Origin: Mastigamoeba balamuthi
Lineage: Eukaryota > Evosea > Mastigamoebida > Mastigamoebidae
Assembly: GCA_902651635.1 (NCBI GenBank)
Contig: CACRSC010000032.1
Span: forward strand, 1 to 42,093
Reading direction: 5' to 3'
DNA length: 42,093 bases
The notes beneath the pieces are model-generated. The model worked only from the letters and a program-made list of their open reading frames with translations, was not told the origin of the DNA and searched no databases. Both the position numbers and the translations under genes were made by a program. Below are positions 41,806-42,093 of this stretch, one piece after another (within the stretch, counting starts at the first letter, position 1; every line of letters starts with the position of its first letter).

Positions 41806-42093
41806 TTATATCTTTCTCCTCTTGGTGTGAGGGGAGTGCGCCTTGCCTGGTGCCTCATCTGCTTTCCCCTCCTTGGACTCGGCTGATTTCTTCCTTCTGC
41901 CCCTTGTACCGCGCCTCCTGCCCTGGGTCGTGGTTCGACAGCCTCTTCCTCGCGGGGACTGGATCTCTTCCTCTGCCTCTTCCTCTTCCTCTTCCTCTGC
42001 CTCTCCCTTAGTCTCGTTCTCATCCTTGTCCTCCTTCTCTGAGGCTTCCTCCCCCCCACTGGCCTGTTCTGCCTGTGGCTTGTTCCTCTCCAT
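41806..42093 (-). CDS. Highly charged Glu/Lys/Arg-rich protein, possibly partial
   Basis: The minus-strand frame starts with an ATG exactly at the window edge (42093-42091), so the true start may lie outside, and it ends at 41,806. It encodes 95 residues: a Glu-rich block (EAEEEEEEEAEEE) followed by Arg/Lys-rich stretches and a C-terminal KRRKI, a possible nuclear localisation signal. The Glu block arises from a TTCCTC repeat (about 41,965-42,010). A rival Arg-rich frame overlaps it, so coding status is uncertain. No domain is recognised; a nuclear or chromatin-associated protein is only a guess. Confidence 0.4.
   Translation of the reverse strand: MERNKPQAEQASGGEEASEKEDKDENETKGEAEEEEEEEAEEEIQSPRGRGCRTTTQGRRRGTRGRRKKSAESKEGKADEAPGKAHSPHTKRRKI

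Noticed and set aside
1-42093. tRNA or rRNA genes
   Set aside because: I looked for cloverleaf-like arms and conserved rRNA words and saw none. A tRNAscan-SE run would settle it.

Overview
The window looks like nuclear DNA of a GC-rich, intron-bearing unicellular eukaryote. The evidence is spliceosomal introns, an RRM/CCHC/RS splicing factor, F-box, KH, SET, SH3 and RING proteins, and short intergenic spaces. An amoebozoan or similar free-living protist is plausible, but the species cannot be fixed from sequence alone.

There are two compartments. Positions 1 to about 27,450 are gene-poor, with repeats, transposon relics, one assembly gap (22,779-23,022) and a cluster of paralogous surface-protein genes. 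One paralog is intact (16,843-20,490). One is full length apart from a single extra C (4,960-8,614). Two lack their 5' thirds and meet head to head at about 11,447 (9,008-11,447 on minus, 11,448-14,097 on plus). One is a decayed relic (24,150-26,664). A complete member has a signal peptide, 14 FG-GAP/integrin-alpha-type repeats with DxNGDxxxD calcium loops (a count that would fit two seven-bladed propellers), a cadherin-like (CADG/He_PIG-type) domain, and a short hydrophobic C-terminus as in GPI-anchored proteins. The genes are intronless. The two with 5' ends share a 34-bp upstream block and the leader just before the ATG. The paralogs share blocks in a mosaic way, and the relic has lost CpG dinucleotides wholesale, which suggests cytosine methylation.

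The same compartment holds a TA-flanked MITE (446-646), a 305-bp foldback element just upstream of the first FG-GAP gene (4,563-4,867), a Tc1-type transposase remnant (about 21,035), and the RNase H plus zinc-finger tail of a retroelement (about 21,480-22,560). Part of that tail is repeated perfectly across the gap. Two minus-strand genes of unknown function (1,571-3,530 and about 15,380-16,421) are only partly resolved.

Positions 27,460-40,781 are dense with ordinary genes whose introns I assigned from reading frame and domain continuity: a small SET protein (-), an ankyrin/KH protein (+), an F-box protein (+), a four-TM membrane protein (-), an SR splicing factor (+), a ThrE-family transporter (+) and an SH3/RING zinc-finger protein (-). 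Two pairs are divergent and share short promoter regions. The introns mostly start GTGCG, but several start GCACGC, so GC-AG introns appear unusually common. No rRNA, tRNA or CRISPR was seen.
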